From: Sphaerolaimus hirsutus
Taxonomy: Eukaryota; Nematoda; Chromadorea; Monhysterida; Sphaerolaimidae
Assembly: GCA_964036195.1 (NCBI GenBank)
Contig: OZ038452.1
Span: 5,946,704 to 6,010,703 of the forward strand
DNA: 64,000 nt
Direction of reading: 5' to 3'
Position 1 is the stretch's first letter. Each line of letters opens with the position of its first letter. A model generated the notes under the pieces. It saw nothing but the letters and a program-made list of their open reading frames with translations. It had not been told where the DNA came from and did not search any database. The position numbers and the translations under genes are program-made. Shown here piece after piece: positions 41,536-52,300 of the stretch.

Positions 41536-42359
41536 CAGAGTTGTTAGAATTACTGAACTTTTTTAAAAGTATATGTAAACGTAAAGTTTTTTTTTTACTC
41601 AACACAAAGTATCGAAAACGTAAAATACTTATTTTTTACTCGTACGCACGCGTACATGTGAGTACAAAATTTTTTCCCATTAAAATGCAAAAGCGAGCAC
41701 TTTTCTTCATAAAATATGTAGAACTGGGTACGTTTTTGAAATAAATTTTGATAAAACCATTTTTTGAAATGGCCCTACGAATAAAGTAATTGGCCCCCTG
41801 TCGAAAGGCCCCCCCAAAAAAAATTGAACGTAAATGGAACGTAAATATTAAAACCTTCAGGTTGTGTTCTGTGAAATGCAGAACACATGTTAAAACAATG
41901 ACCAAGTCACGTTAGAACAGGGTATATACCATCTATATTTACATAAATACATATATATGTAAGTCAATAAAAATACTCTTATACATGGAGCTTGTTGTTG
42001 CATTTTTCTACCTCAGCGTATGTACAAAGAACGAATTAGTGCTGAAGGTTCTGAAAAATTCTGGCGAAATAAAAAAACCCTCGAATTATCCGCCCTTGTT
42101 TAACTCCCCTCAAAATTTTCACTATAAAACAATCACTCCCAGGGGTATTTCGAGGAAATAAAGTAAATTGCAGCGTAGTCACCTTATAAATATGTGCCAA
42201 ATTGAATTCACAGAAATACATTTTCTTTACGCGTATGCCTTAAAAATGTACGCGTACATGTGAGTATGTTACTTTTTTTTAAAGTTATGTAAACGTATTT
42301 ACCGCGTACTCGCGTACGCATATTTTTCGAGTAAACGTACGTACCTTTTAACAACTCTG
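41536..42359. mobile_element. hAT-like element, CAGAGTTGTTA ends
   Basis: Left CAGAGTTGTTAGAATTACTG, right CCTTTTAACAACTCTG, exact 8-bp duplication GAACAAAC (41528-41535 and 42360-42367). Inside is GTAAACGTAAATACG-type sequence plus a broken poly-G MITE around 41780-42165. This copy defines the full ends of the widespread GTAAACG repeat family. Confidence 0.85.
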
Positions 42360-42892
42360 GAACAAACTGTGTAAATATGTTTGTACACTAGGAATATATG
42401 CAGATTTGAACTCGAGGGGCGGTCATCCCGGGCATGTGTAGTCAACCCCCCAGGGTACACATGTATAGTATCCAAATGTTTTGCATATCGACCATTTCGA
42501 AATTCTGGCAACATTAATCACGCAGCGCAAAAAGTCTCAACTAGTGTATTACCTAGTGTATTAGTCTTCAATTGTAAACTAATTTAAACACTATTCCATG
42601 CCCAACTTCACTTGAAGTCATGAATGTTCGACAAAAGGTGATATACACAATAAGAGGATGTAAAATGGATATTTTCGACAGAAATCACCACTTATAATGC
42701 TATCCCATGGCTCCCAGCCATTCTGTGGCTATAAATACAACATCACAAAGTACTGGCAATTGTCTGATACACCTGTCCATGTTGACCCACAACAATATTT
42801 GGGAGCTTTTAAAAAACCGTTTTATAAAAAAACTTGTTTAAAAAACAAAACAGGGTCGTTAAAAACATTTTCTGGCCATCCCTAAGTCAAGC

Positions 42893-43480
42893 ACAGAAAT
42901 ATAAGAATAGAATACGGCCTACGTCACCGTGTCTGGTTGAGTAATGTTCCAAGTTTGTCACAATACAAGTGACATGTGACGTATTGTCCCGTTTTGGATA
43001 AAATACATAGTTTTTACCAATTTACAAACAGTATGTGGCTCATAAAAAGAGATAAACATACATAAAGTATCAAGTGTATTATTTTGCCAAAAGACGCTTT
43101 GAATAGACTCTGCGGGGTCACTTTGTATTCAGTAAATGTGTATTTATATATTTATGTGAATACCTATTTTCGACGAAAATTCTATCATCGGTTAAACAAA
43201 TAAACAGAGCAAACAGTGCGGAAAAAATGAAGGAGCAGAGTTGAATAGTACTTTGAGAACTCGGGACCAGTCGAGTATTTATGGAGGTTTTCGTGTCCCG
43301 GCAAGGACGCATCCAGGGGGAGGGGCTGCAGCCCCAGTCCCGATAATAAAAAAATGCCAGTTCCGGTAACGACACCCCAGTCCCGGTCTCGGTCCCGGTA
43401 TGCATTCAACATACGTTTTTTTTCTCTTGAAATTTTCGCATTTGTGTCTGTCCCAAGCTGAAACTGGCTCCCGATCGATC
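42893..43480. other. spacer with fragments
   Basis: 42893-43300 has no recognisable feature. 43303-43340 is the left end of a CAAGGACGCATCCAGG element followed by GGGGCTGCAGCCCC. 43350-43400 is a CCCGGTCTCGG simple repeat. Confidence 0.35.
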
Positions 43481-43906
43481 TACCGTATTTACTCGAATAA
43501 TCCCCCCGGGGAATTATTTTTTCCTCAGACATTTTTGAGGGGGGAACTATTCAAGGGGGGGAATTATTCAAGTGGGGGAATTATTATTTCCTCAAAATTT
43601 TCAGGTATGTTTTCATCACACTACATACGCGTGTACGTCCAATTTCCATTGGTAATGCACATTTCATTGCATCTTTGCACACAGGATGTGCTGCATTTGT
43701 ATTCGATGAATCAGTCCAGGCACAGCTTTTTTGCTTGGTTTCATTTCATTGATTGTTTTTTATTATAAATGTGCATTATCTATCCTCTCATTGGGGGGGG
43801 AATTATTCAAGTGGGGGTATTGTTTTTTCCTCACTCGTCTAGCAGGGGGGAATTATTCGAGGGGGGAATTATTCAAGTGGGGGGAATTATTCGAGTAAAT
43901 ACGGTA
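43481..43906. mobile_element. poly-G MITE
   Basis: Left end TACCGTATTTACTCGAATAA, right end TTATTCGAGTAAATACGGTA, both on TA. G runs inside and near-perfect terminal repeats: one of the best preserved copies in the window. Confidence 0.8.
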
Positions 43907-43960
43907 CTTCAATTCATGTTTTATTTTTAAAAGTTGCCCATACACAGGGACGTATTTACG

Positions 43961-44217
43961 TATACTCGGCGGACCGCAAGCTATGCATTTTTTGAAGGAA
44001 ACACTCCATCATGACGTCATCATTAATTAAACAACAATAATTCCAGCAACAAAAAAAATTTTCGGGAAAAAACGTTCCTCGTTTGTACGCGACTCCGCCT
44101 TTTCTTTTTTTAAATATTTTTCTTTTTGTGAAAGTGCATACGTAAGTATCTAACTCGCGCGTTATCGACCAAGATATAAACAATTTTGGGCGCATACTTT
44201 GCGGTCCGCCGAGTATA
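43961..44217. mobile_element. TATACTCGG-family MITE inserted in the end of a hAT-like element
   Basis: Intact 257-bp copy: TATACTCGGCGGACCGCAAG to GCGGTCCGCCGAGTATA. It interrupts a CAGGGACGTA|TCCAGGATTTTT terminus: CAGGGACGTA is at 43945-43954 and TCCAGGATTTTT resumes at 44218. The interior carries ATGACGTCATCATTAATTAA. Confidence 0.8.
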
Positions 44218-44639
44218 TCCAGGATTTTTTGAATGTTTGTTTGTTTACAGAGCGCAGCAGACGGGGGGGGGGCGAAAAAACTTTCCTACGCGGTAATGGT
44301 CATGGTACTGGCGCGCAGCCCACCCGTTGTACAAAAACATGATTTGGATACACAGTTGACACTTGGGACTGCCCCCTGGTGCTGGTCCCCAAAGTGGAAA
44401 ATTAAAAAATAAAAAGTAGAGTAAAGGATGAAGTGAAGAGTTCACTTATCCTTTTTACTGTACCACTACCGGAACTGGCCGCGGGTGTCAATCCCAGACC
44501 CTGTAAAATGTCATAGTGCCAAAAGTCATGTGAAAGGCCCTGCAAAATGGCAAACGTTCGATTGACATTTGACAGCGCATTTTAAAGGATCTGGGACCGC
44601 CCCCAGGTGCACAACACAAGCGACCAGCCGACAACTCAC

Positions 44640-44848
44640 CGGAGCTGCGTGTCGGCGTCGACTGCCGGCTGCGAGTAGACCTCTGGTCGGGCGAGCGGCG
44701 CGTCGAGCGGCTCCAGCTGCAGCGGCGAGTGCTGCGGCGACCAGCGCTCCCTGTCGTAGGTGGCCAGGCGGTAGCTGAACGGCGACGCTGACACACCGGT
44801 CGGGCCTGCTTTCTGCTGCTGCATGCAAAACGATGCACGCTCCGCCGC
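44640..44848 (-). CDS. orphan internal exon, unknown protein
   Basis: A 209-bp GC-rich open stretch on the minus strand between an acceptor (ATCACAG|GCGGCGG) and a strong donor (CTCCG|GTGAGT), 69 codons plus two bases. The product reads AAERASFCMQQQKAG, later SPFSYRLATYDRERW, then a Pro/Leu-rich tail with RPEVYSQPAVDAD. Codon use and splice-site style match the confirmed exons. I do not recognise the family. Partner exons were not found nearby. It lies beyond the 3' end of the TCP11L1-like gene and upstream of the phosphatase gene on the same strand, so it is probably a separate gene with long introns. Both neighbouring repeats are TGACACTT-family pieces. Confidence 0.5.
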
Positions 44849-44859
44849 CTGTGATACGC

Positions 44860-46010
44860 GAACGCGTGCGATTTGTTACAGGCGTATTTTACAGGCGGCA
44901 TTCCCGCACTCCGTAAAGTGTAAAATGGCAATTAGAATAAAAGATAGAGGCGATATACCACTGAACTTTATACACTTTGCATGATATTTGACAAATTTGT
45001 ATAAATTTGAATTTGAATTTTTTCGCACGGATTTCACTAGTGTAAAAACCCAATCACCAAAAGTTCAACCGGGATCGGGACTTTGGCATTGGGGAAGTTT
45101 TCTGTATTTTTTCACAAAAACGTCTATAGACGCTTGAATACCAAAGAAGTAGCATAAAAGAAGCAAAACCTGGTGCACCAGTAGACCCGGTGCGGAATAA
45201 AATATTACTCAAGCTTCATTAATAAATAAGAAAATGTTCAAATGAAAAATGTGTGAAAAAGTTGGCGAAAAGAATAGAAATAGAATCAATAGAATAGAGC
45301 AGCGGGTAAAAAGTTGATGGAAAAATAGAACGGCGCCATTCTATTAGAAGAAATATGGTAGTACGAAAAGCAAGTGTCGCTGTGACACGGCGCGCAAGCT
45401 TTTGGCGCTTCTCCAAGTTCGTAGCGCAACTTCAACGAAATGCCACATCCACCTGGCACATTCTTTTGTTGTTCATTGATGCTAACAAACAAGTGGGTAG
45501 AATCCAAAGATTTCACATATTCACCCAAATTTTACAACGTAGCGATATTTAAGCAATACGATTTTCAAGCTCTCGATTATAAAGCCAAAGCATATCGATA
45601 GGTAAGCCAAAATGTGTCGAGTATAAAGCGTCAGTCCAGCTATAGATTATTCACCATATTGGATTTTTTCAGGGCCAATGACGTGTGCACAATAATTTCG
45701 CCCTGCGGCGGTGTTGTTCAAACGTTTGCATATGAAAGTGGAACTGTTATGCTTGCATATCAGCCGTGGTTAAAATTGATTATTCTGCACACAATTGACC
45801 CTCAAAAATCCAAAAACAAATCTTTAATTTGACATACTGCATGCAACATAACATTACAGCTAAGTGTTTTTGCTCAATCATTAATTACACTACAGAGCTG
45901 CATTGATGATTTGATGTTTGTGCTTGGTGTATTTCTGATAACTCACTCATGTATTGTGACATAATATTTATACACCTTGGCGAACTGATCATATCAAGAC
46001 AGGTGCGTTT
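44860..46010. other. intergenic, unassigned
   Basis: 45220-45362 is a relative of the TACCGTATTTCTTC MITE at 2517. 45365-45550 (minus) and 45614-45832 (plus) carry frames of about 80 and 72 codons with no domain or splice support. The remainder is AT-rich with nothing identifiable. Confidence 0.3.
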
Positions 46011-47123
46011 CAGGGACGTATCCAGGATTTTTGAGCGGGGGGGGGGCTGCTTGTTTACGGAGCCCGGCGAACGGGGGGGGGGGGGGCTCAGCTAGGGTTG
46101 AAAAAAAAACGTTTTTTTTTAACTCGATGTTTTTTTTTAAAAAAAACGTTGTTTTTTTAAAAAAAACGTTTTTTTTAAAAGCTCCCAGATATGACCTAGT
46201 GTCAACATATATAGGTATATCAGAATCTGGCAATACTCTGTGATGTTAAATATGACCATATAATGGCTGTGGAGCCATGGGATAGCATTATAAGTGGTGA
46301 TTTGTGTCAAAAATATCCATTTTTCGTCGACATATCGTTCGTATATCGCCTTATAGTCGAATGTTCGTGACTTCAGGTAAAGTTTGGCACGGAATGGTGA
46401 TCAAACAAGGTTATAAAAGTAGGTTGTTACTTTGGGAGTGATGTTACACACTGTGGAGGTACATGGAAGCACATTACCTCAATATTATATATTACAGCAA
46501 CATATGTCGGCTTATTCACCCATGGTAGCACATAGAAATGGATGTTTTGATACTAAAAATGCAACAAAACCAATGAAAACAACCACCAATGTCAATTTGT
46601 GTGTGAAATTGCGCGCTTGCGCGCAAAAATTTTGCAAAATACCTAGTGCTTAGTACTAAAAATTTCGGCCAATGTTTTTAAAAAAAAAAAACATTTCGGA
46701 CGTCATGTTTTTAAAAAAAAAACAATGTTTTTTTAATAAAAAAAACGTTTAAAAAAAACATCGGCCAACCCTAGGCTCAGCCTAAAATTTTTCCCTATAT
46801 AGGGACGGAAAGGCGTTTTGGCGCTAGCGCCATACAAAGGCGCCACACCATGGCGTTATTGGCGTTGACGCCAGCGCCAGGAACCGCTTTATATGTATGT
46901 AAATATGCATACATATACAGCGAAAGTCGCAAAAATATGCTCATCTCCGAGGATCTTTGTTTACAGGGACCAATCCGCTGAAAATACAATGCATCGGGAT
47001 TGAGAAATTTTTGAGAAACATAGAAAAATATACATGAAAAGTTGCATTTTCCGGGACTTTTTAGGTCTCACCCCGGGAAGGGGGGGGGGTGCTGCAGCCC
47101 CCCCCCCCCTGGATACGTCCTTG
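46011..47123. mobile_element. hAT-like element, CARGGACGTATCCAGG ends, carrying a nested hAT
   Basis: Left CAGGGACGTATCCAGG, right CCTGGATACGTCCTTG; flanks GTGCGTTT and GCGCGTTT (7 of 8 match). Without the nested 681-bp element and its duplication it is 424 bp, close to the 451-bp copy at 40733-41183, and is in the opposite orientation. It carries the same GCGCTAGCGCC block (~46820-46880). Confidence 0.8.
46093..46773. mobile_element. hAT-like MITE, TAGGGTTGG ends, nested
   Basis: 681 bp, TAGGGTTGAAAAAAAAACG to ATCGGCCAACCCTA, exact 8-bp duplication GGCTCAGC (46085-46092 and 46774-46781). Nearly the same interior as 62059-62687, including the palindromic TTGCGCGCTTGCGCGCAA. Both ends have long A/T homopolymers. 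Confidence 0.9.
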
Positions 47124-47227
47124 GCGCGTTTAATACTGACACACCATGGCCTACCACTCAATGAAAATATTAATTCAAAACTCAAAACACTCCGGCTTGC
47201 GAATCGAGATGGTTAAAAATGGGAATT

Positions 47228-47480
47228 ATACCCAGCGGACCGCAAAGTATACACCCAAATTATCTCTTAGTCGAAAACACTGAGCAGGATACTTATGTAT
47301 GCACGTTCACAAAGTGAAAAGCTTTTTAGAAAGAAAAAGGTGGAGTCAAGTACAACCAATATATGTACCTTAGACCTGAAACTTTTTGGCGTTTATTGGA
47401 ACAATTTTTCTATTGATGATGACGTCATGATGTAGTGTTTCATCCAGAAAAATGCATAGCGTGCGGTCCGCAGATCATAA
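47228..47480. mobile_element. TATACTCGG-family MITE (reverse copy)
   Basis: Contains CAGCGGACCGCAAAGTATAC at the left, GATGATGACGTCATGATG inside and GTGCGGTCCGCAGATCATA at the right. The interior order is inverted relative to 43961-44217. Confidence 0.65.
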
Positions 47481-47578
47481 ATACATCAAGTGAAACAAGC
47501 TGCAAAATTTGCTCTGGAGCTACAAAAACAGGAACAACAGATGAAAAATTGGTAAATAAAAATTAAACCATTTAATGC

Positions 47579-47778
47579 GTGTGCACACGCTAAACTGCAA
47601 ACTGTGTGCGGGTAAACTCATAAATCGACTTTGAACACATTTGAGTTTACTGGAATGAGTTATTCTTGATCCCCATCAACTGCAGTTGACAGACACCTCA
47701 TTTCGGTAAACTCACATGCATTCAAAGCCGATTTATGAGTTTACCAGCACACAGTTTGCAGTTTAGCGTGTGTACCCC
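47579..47778. repeat. 200-bp foldback
   Basis: CACACGCTAAACTGCAAACT on the left pairs with AGTTTGCAGTTTAGCGTGTG on the right. The next arm segments GTAAACTCATAAATCG and CGATTTATGAGTTTAC also pair. A degenerate relative is at ~24610-24760. Confidence 0.7.
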
Positions 47779-49270
47779 CAATATAATGTAAAGAATACAT
47801 GTACATTCACATTTATATACACTGCGTGCATTTAAGTGCATAGAAATAGGTAGATATAAAAGCGGTGCTACCATAGCAACAAAGCAATTGAGAGCTTTTG
47901 TAGGGTTGTGCGTTAATCTCTTTATCGTCACGGGTCTCTAGGTGTTAACAGCACAACTACCGTATTACCTTAAATTACCCCCCCCCCCCCTTGAAAGAAC
48001 ACCGTCTGGACTGATGTACATCACTCTGCATAGCAGCTACAGACTAGATTGTGCAGAAATTTTGACTGCGGTTTTTAAAAACTTTCTGTGGTTGTCGGGT
48101 TTCTAAAAAAAAACGTTTCTTACCCTTTGGAATAAACCCGGCCATCCTTAGTGCACAATTTATTTATTTATATTTTTTTAGGTATTTTGCATGCTTTGAT
48201 CATGGATTGGCACGCTTCCAACGTGGGACATAAGTGCGAGCGCGAGCGAGTATCAAGTGCGCCGAGAATAACACAGCAGCTGCGCAAATTGTTTACGGCG
48301 CGGCTGAAAAGTTCTCCCAGCGCGGCACATGCATTATTATTTACATGCACATTCAAACTTATGCATGGTCAAGTGTCACTGAGATACATCCGCAAAGTTG
48401 GCCGTGGATTGCATTTTCAAACAATTAATTTCAAATTCGATCGGATTTAGCAAACAAGCGTGCTGAGCAGCTGAGACAAAGAATGCTAAACGAATCACAT
48501 TGCGAATGGCTACGTGGAATTGACTGCGTGCACACAACTGGGCACGGGCACTGCTCTGCTGCCAAAGGAGACACCTGCCACCTGCGAAGTAGGTACCTTA
48601 CTGTACTTGGTGTACACGTCAACTGGGGGGCAGTACAAATTGTCAAAGTCAATTAAAAAAATAAAGGAGATTTTATTACTGAATTGCTGACAAATGTCTT
48701 ATAATGCACAAACTGGTGCAAATTTTGCAAGTGGATACACTAAAACCATTTGAGAAGTGAAAAGTAAAATAGGAAGTGAGGACGCAGGCTTTCTACTCAT
48801 CTAAACTTGCTACTCATCTATACCCAGCACTCATTTAGATCTACCCAGTAATCATCTCTACCCACTACTCATCTATATCCCCCTGCAGTAACAGACGTAA
48901 TAGTGTGTACTGCGGGACTAAACCGCGCCAAGCATGATACACACCAAATATGCTTGCAAATCGCAGCTGCCTGGTACTTTATGCAAATACAAAGTTACAA
49001 GGCATGCACCAGGCATGTATGTTGCAATTGTGTAACTACTGCATCTTTATGTGTGTGCACTCCTCAGCAGTGCACATTGCATGACATATGTGGCTGCTGG
49101 GAGGCGGTATAGATGAATAGTGGGTACAGATGAGTAGCGTGCAGATCTAGATGTGTGCCCGGTCTAGATGAGTACGGGCTCGAAGTGAGAAGTGAAATAG
49201 CATGTAAACAGTTAAAAGCGAAGTAAACTGAGAAGTGAAATGAGAAGTTAAAAGTTTAACTTCACTTTGT
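47779..49270. other. intergenic, minor repeats
   Basis: 47960-48000 has a C-run from a poly-G MITE end. 48200-48600 is somewhat GC-rich but has no supported exon. 48790-48890 and 49110-49190 hold CCACTACTCATCTA and its complement. 49190-49290 has AAGTGAAATGAGAAGT-type repeats. Confidence 0.35.
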
Positions 49271-49276
49271 TTTATT
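49271..49276 (-). terminator. candidate polyadenylation signal of the TCP11L1-like gene
   Basis: AATAAA on the minus strand, 101 bp beyond the stop codon at 49377. Confidence 0.45.
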
Positions 49277-49376
49277 TGCCATTCCACTTATCACTTCAGA
49301 AACGTTTTTAATGTCTCCACTTGAGCACAAAATTGTACCCAGAACCGTACATTTGTGCGCAGCGGCAGGGCGGTAG

Positions 49377-52300
49377 TCATGCGGTGGCCTCTGCAGCGGC
49401 GGGGACGGCGACACTCAGTCGCGTCACTATCTCCTTGTAATGCGGACTGAACACCTGCGATGTGAGATGCGCCTGATGCAAAATGCTCATAAATAAAGGC
49501 AGCGTCCTATAACTAGAAAATGCTTATATACTGAAGAGGGACTGGTTCATTTTTGATCGGGGCTGGGGGCAGATTGTATACGGAGCCCAGTAAACAGGGG
49601 GGGGGGGTGAGGGGGGGTGCTCATAGAAACAAAAATCGAGGGTGGCTTTTGAGGGGGATCAACCAGACTTTCGTGTCGCCCAGTCTGTTGTACGTTGGCT
49701 GATTTTGAAGCAGTTCGAGTATGTTGGGGTTTGGGGTCGGGGCTACAATTTTCTTGTTTCCTCGAAATCACCACATAAAAGTGCCATTCCTGGCATGTTT
49801 ATGTCTGACCCGTGTTAGGGGGGGGGCGACTGGGACAACAAATGGCTACAGGTACGAGTGAGCACAGCGCCACGTACAGCGTTGTTGGCGGCGACGATCT
49901 TGAGGAAGGGGCCGATGAGCTGCAGCAGCTGCTCGTGCACCACGCCCAGCCCCGCCGGCAGGCGAATCGAGCTGGCCGCCTGCGCCCCCAGGAACTCGGC
50001 CACGAACGAGCGCGTCCGAGTCCCTGCGCGTTAAAAGGCTCGTTCTCAATGAGTCTAAAGGTTCCACAAAATGTCTCAAATCGAGGGCGGGGGGGGGGGG
50101 AGGAGTTGGCAGCCCCCCCCCAAATAAACACCTTCCCGATCAAGTCCGGCCGCCTATATTTTTTTTCACTTCGCAGGCCATATCTCCGGTTGTGGGAGGG
50201 GTGGAAAACTAAAACTTGGGTGGTATAAAGGCGCAACCCCCCACTACCCCGCATGAATAAATGGGGCAGCGGCGACCCACTATAGAGGGGGTCGCCAAAT
50301 ACGTGAAAAAATTTTGCAGCGTTTTCACTGTCCCGCACAGGTCCGGCCCCCGGTTGATTTTTTACACTGTGGGTTCCGTATCTCCAGCTGTGGGAGGGGT
50401 ATAGATCTAAAATTTTTGGGGATGTGTCGCCAACACCCCTCCCCTACTATACACTGGCCAGGCGGTTTTTGGCAACTCACCACAGTGTGGGGTGCAAAGT
50501 TTAAAATTTATTAAAATGTTACTGCCCCACACAAGTACAGCCAACGATGGGTAAGTTCTCCAAAAAAAAACACTTTCTGTGTTTTGAGTTTTTCAAAAAT
50601 GAATACCTGTGTTTTGAGTTTTTTCCTTGAATAAAACTTGAGTAACTCTGTTTTTATTTCTGTGTTTTTTGTAAAAACTTGAGTTTTTTGAGTTTTTTCA
50701 ACAACAAAAACTCGAGTTTTTTTCCAAAAAATTCGAGTTTCCCCCCCCAAAATGTTGATTTACAGCATTTCGATCTGGAAACAGTGGTTTTCTTATAAAA
50801 TATTGGTTTTGCACATGTTTTAACCCCACCTAACATTTGTGTATTCATTCAAGTGTCAAAAAGTCCTTAAAAATGTCCACAATGAGGACATCAACATCAT
50901 AGCACCAGCAACAACATGCCCAGAAACGACAATTTACGCAGTACTCCAAAATTATTCAATGGATGTGCACTGTATGGAAAACTACGGAATTGATTTGAAC
51001 TACAACTACCATATTACCTCGAAATAACCCCATGGGCATTATTTTTTCGTCAGAAAGTTTTGTAAGGATCATAGAAAATAGTAGGCATTTACGTACCCAA
51101 AACAGGTTATAAATGGGTACAAACAGGATATATTTGAAATAAACATGTAGTCACCTACACAACCTAGTACAGTCTATGTGTAGCTGCGATGCAAATTAGC
51201 AGTAATAAACACATCATGTACATTGGATACATGATGTACATCATCCCGGAGGGGGGTATTTCGAGGGGGTGGGGCTTATTATTTCACCAGTCCATTTTGA
51301 GGGGAGTTAATTCAAGGGGGGTTTATTCAAGGTAATAAGGTATACCCTAATGTCGAAACTTGATTTGTCAAATCCACCATGAGATGTGCATGCCATCTTT
51401 AATTTCGTTTTTGTACCATTATAAAATATGAATACATTATGTACATATTTACATACTATAGATGCTTATCTTATCATGTTTAGTTTTACTGAATTAATGT
51501 GCATTCAACCACTTCGCTGAAAAAAAACACAAAAACTCAAAAAACTTTTCTGTGTTTCCGTGTTTCTGTGTTTCTGTGTTCTCCAAAAAAAAACTCATTT
51601 GAGTTTTGAGTTTTTCAAAATTTATGAGTTTCCGTGTTTCTGTGTAAAACAAAAACACAGAAACTCAATGAGTTTCTGTGTTCAATTTCTGTGTTTTTTC
51701 CATCGTTGAGTACAGCATCCAATTGAATTTAAAAAAATGGACACTTTTGTGTTGTTTTAACACTAATGTGGTTGACAATGTGAAATAAGCATGAAATATA
51801 CTCTAAAAATATCTTATACGACCTAAAATTGGCCACCACATGAACCCCTTCCCCCAAGTGGGTGACAAAAAAATCACTTTTTACAACTTTTTTATTAGAC
51901 ACTTGAATGGCTGGTTTACAAAAATTTATAGGGGAGGGTTAAAGGTCTCAAGTTGTGTAAAAAATCTTACCTCAAAAATGCCTTCATAAGAAAATTTGCT
52001 GTGGGTGAATTTCAAATTGTAAAAATGACATCATTGCAGGAACAAAAATAGGCAAAATTTACAATTTTAAATTTACCCCCAGCAAATTTTCTTATGAAGG
52101 CATTTTTGAGGTAAGGTTTTTTATACAATTTGATACCTTTAACCCTCCTCTATAAAACATTGTAAACCAGCAGTTCAAGTGTCTAATGAAAAAGTTGTAA
52201 AAAGTGATTTTTTTGTCACCCACTTGGGGGGAGGGGTTCATGTTGTGGGAGTTTTAGGTTGGATAAGATATTTTTTAGAGAATATTTCATGCTTATTTCA

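Larger units (their letters stand above)
39675..42884. mobile_element. large hAT-like element with 8-bp target duplication
   Basis: Starts TAGGGATGGCCGATGTTTTT and ends ATTTTCTGGCCATCCCTA. Exact 8-bp flanks AGTCAAGC (39667-39674 and 42885-42892). 3.2 kb long, of which ~1.3 kb is two later insertions (40733-41183 and 41536-42359). No transposase frame is visible. 40380-40700 contains two diverged tandem copies of a ~170-bp unit with AATCAAAAGTTAT. Confidence 0.8.

Noticed and set aside
45614..45832. 72-codon plus-strand frame
   Set aside because: No acceptor, donor or homologue recognised; local base composition is not exon-like.
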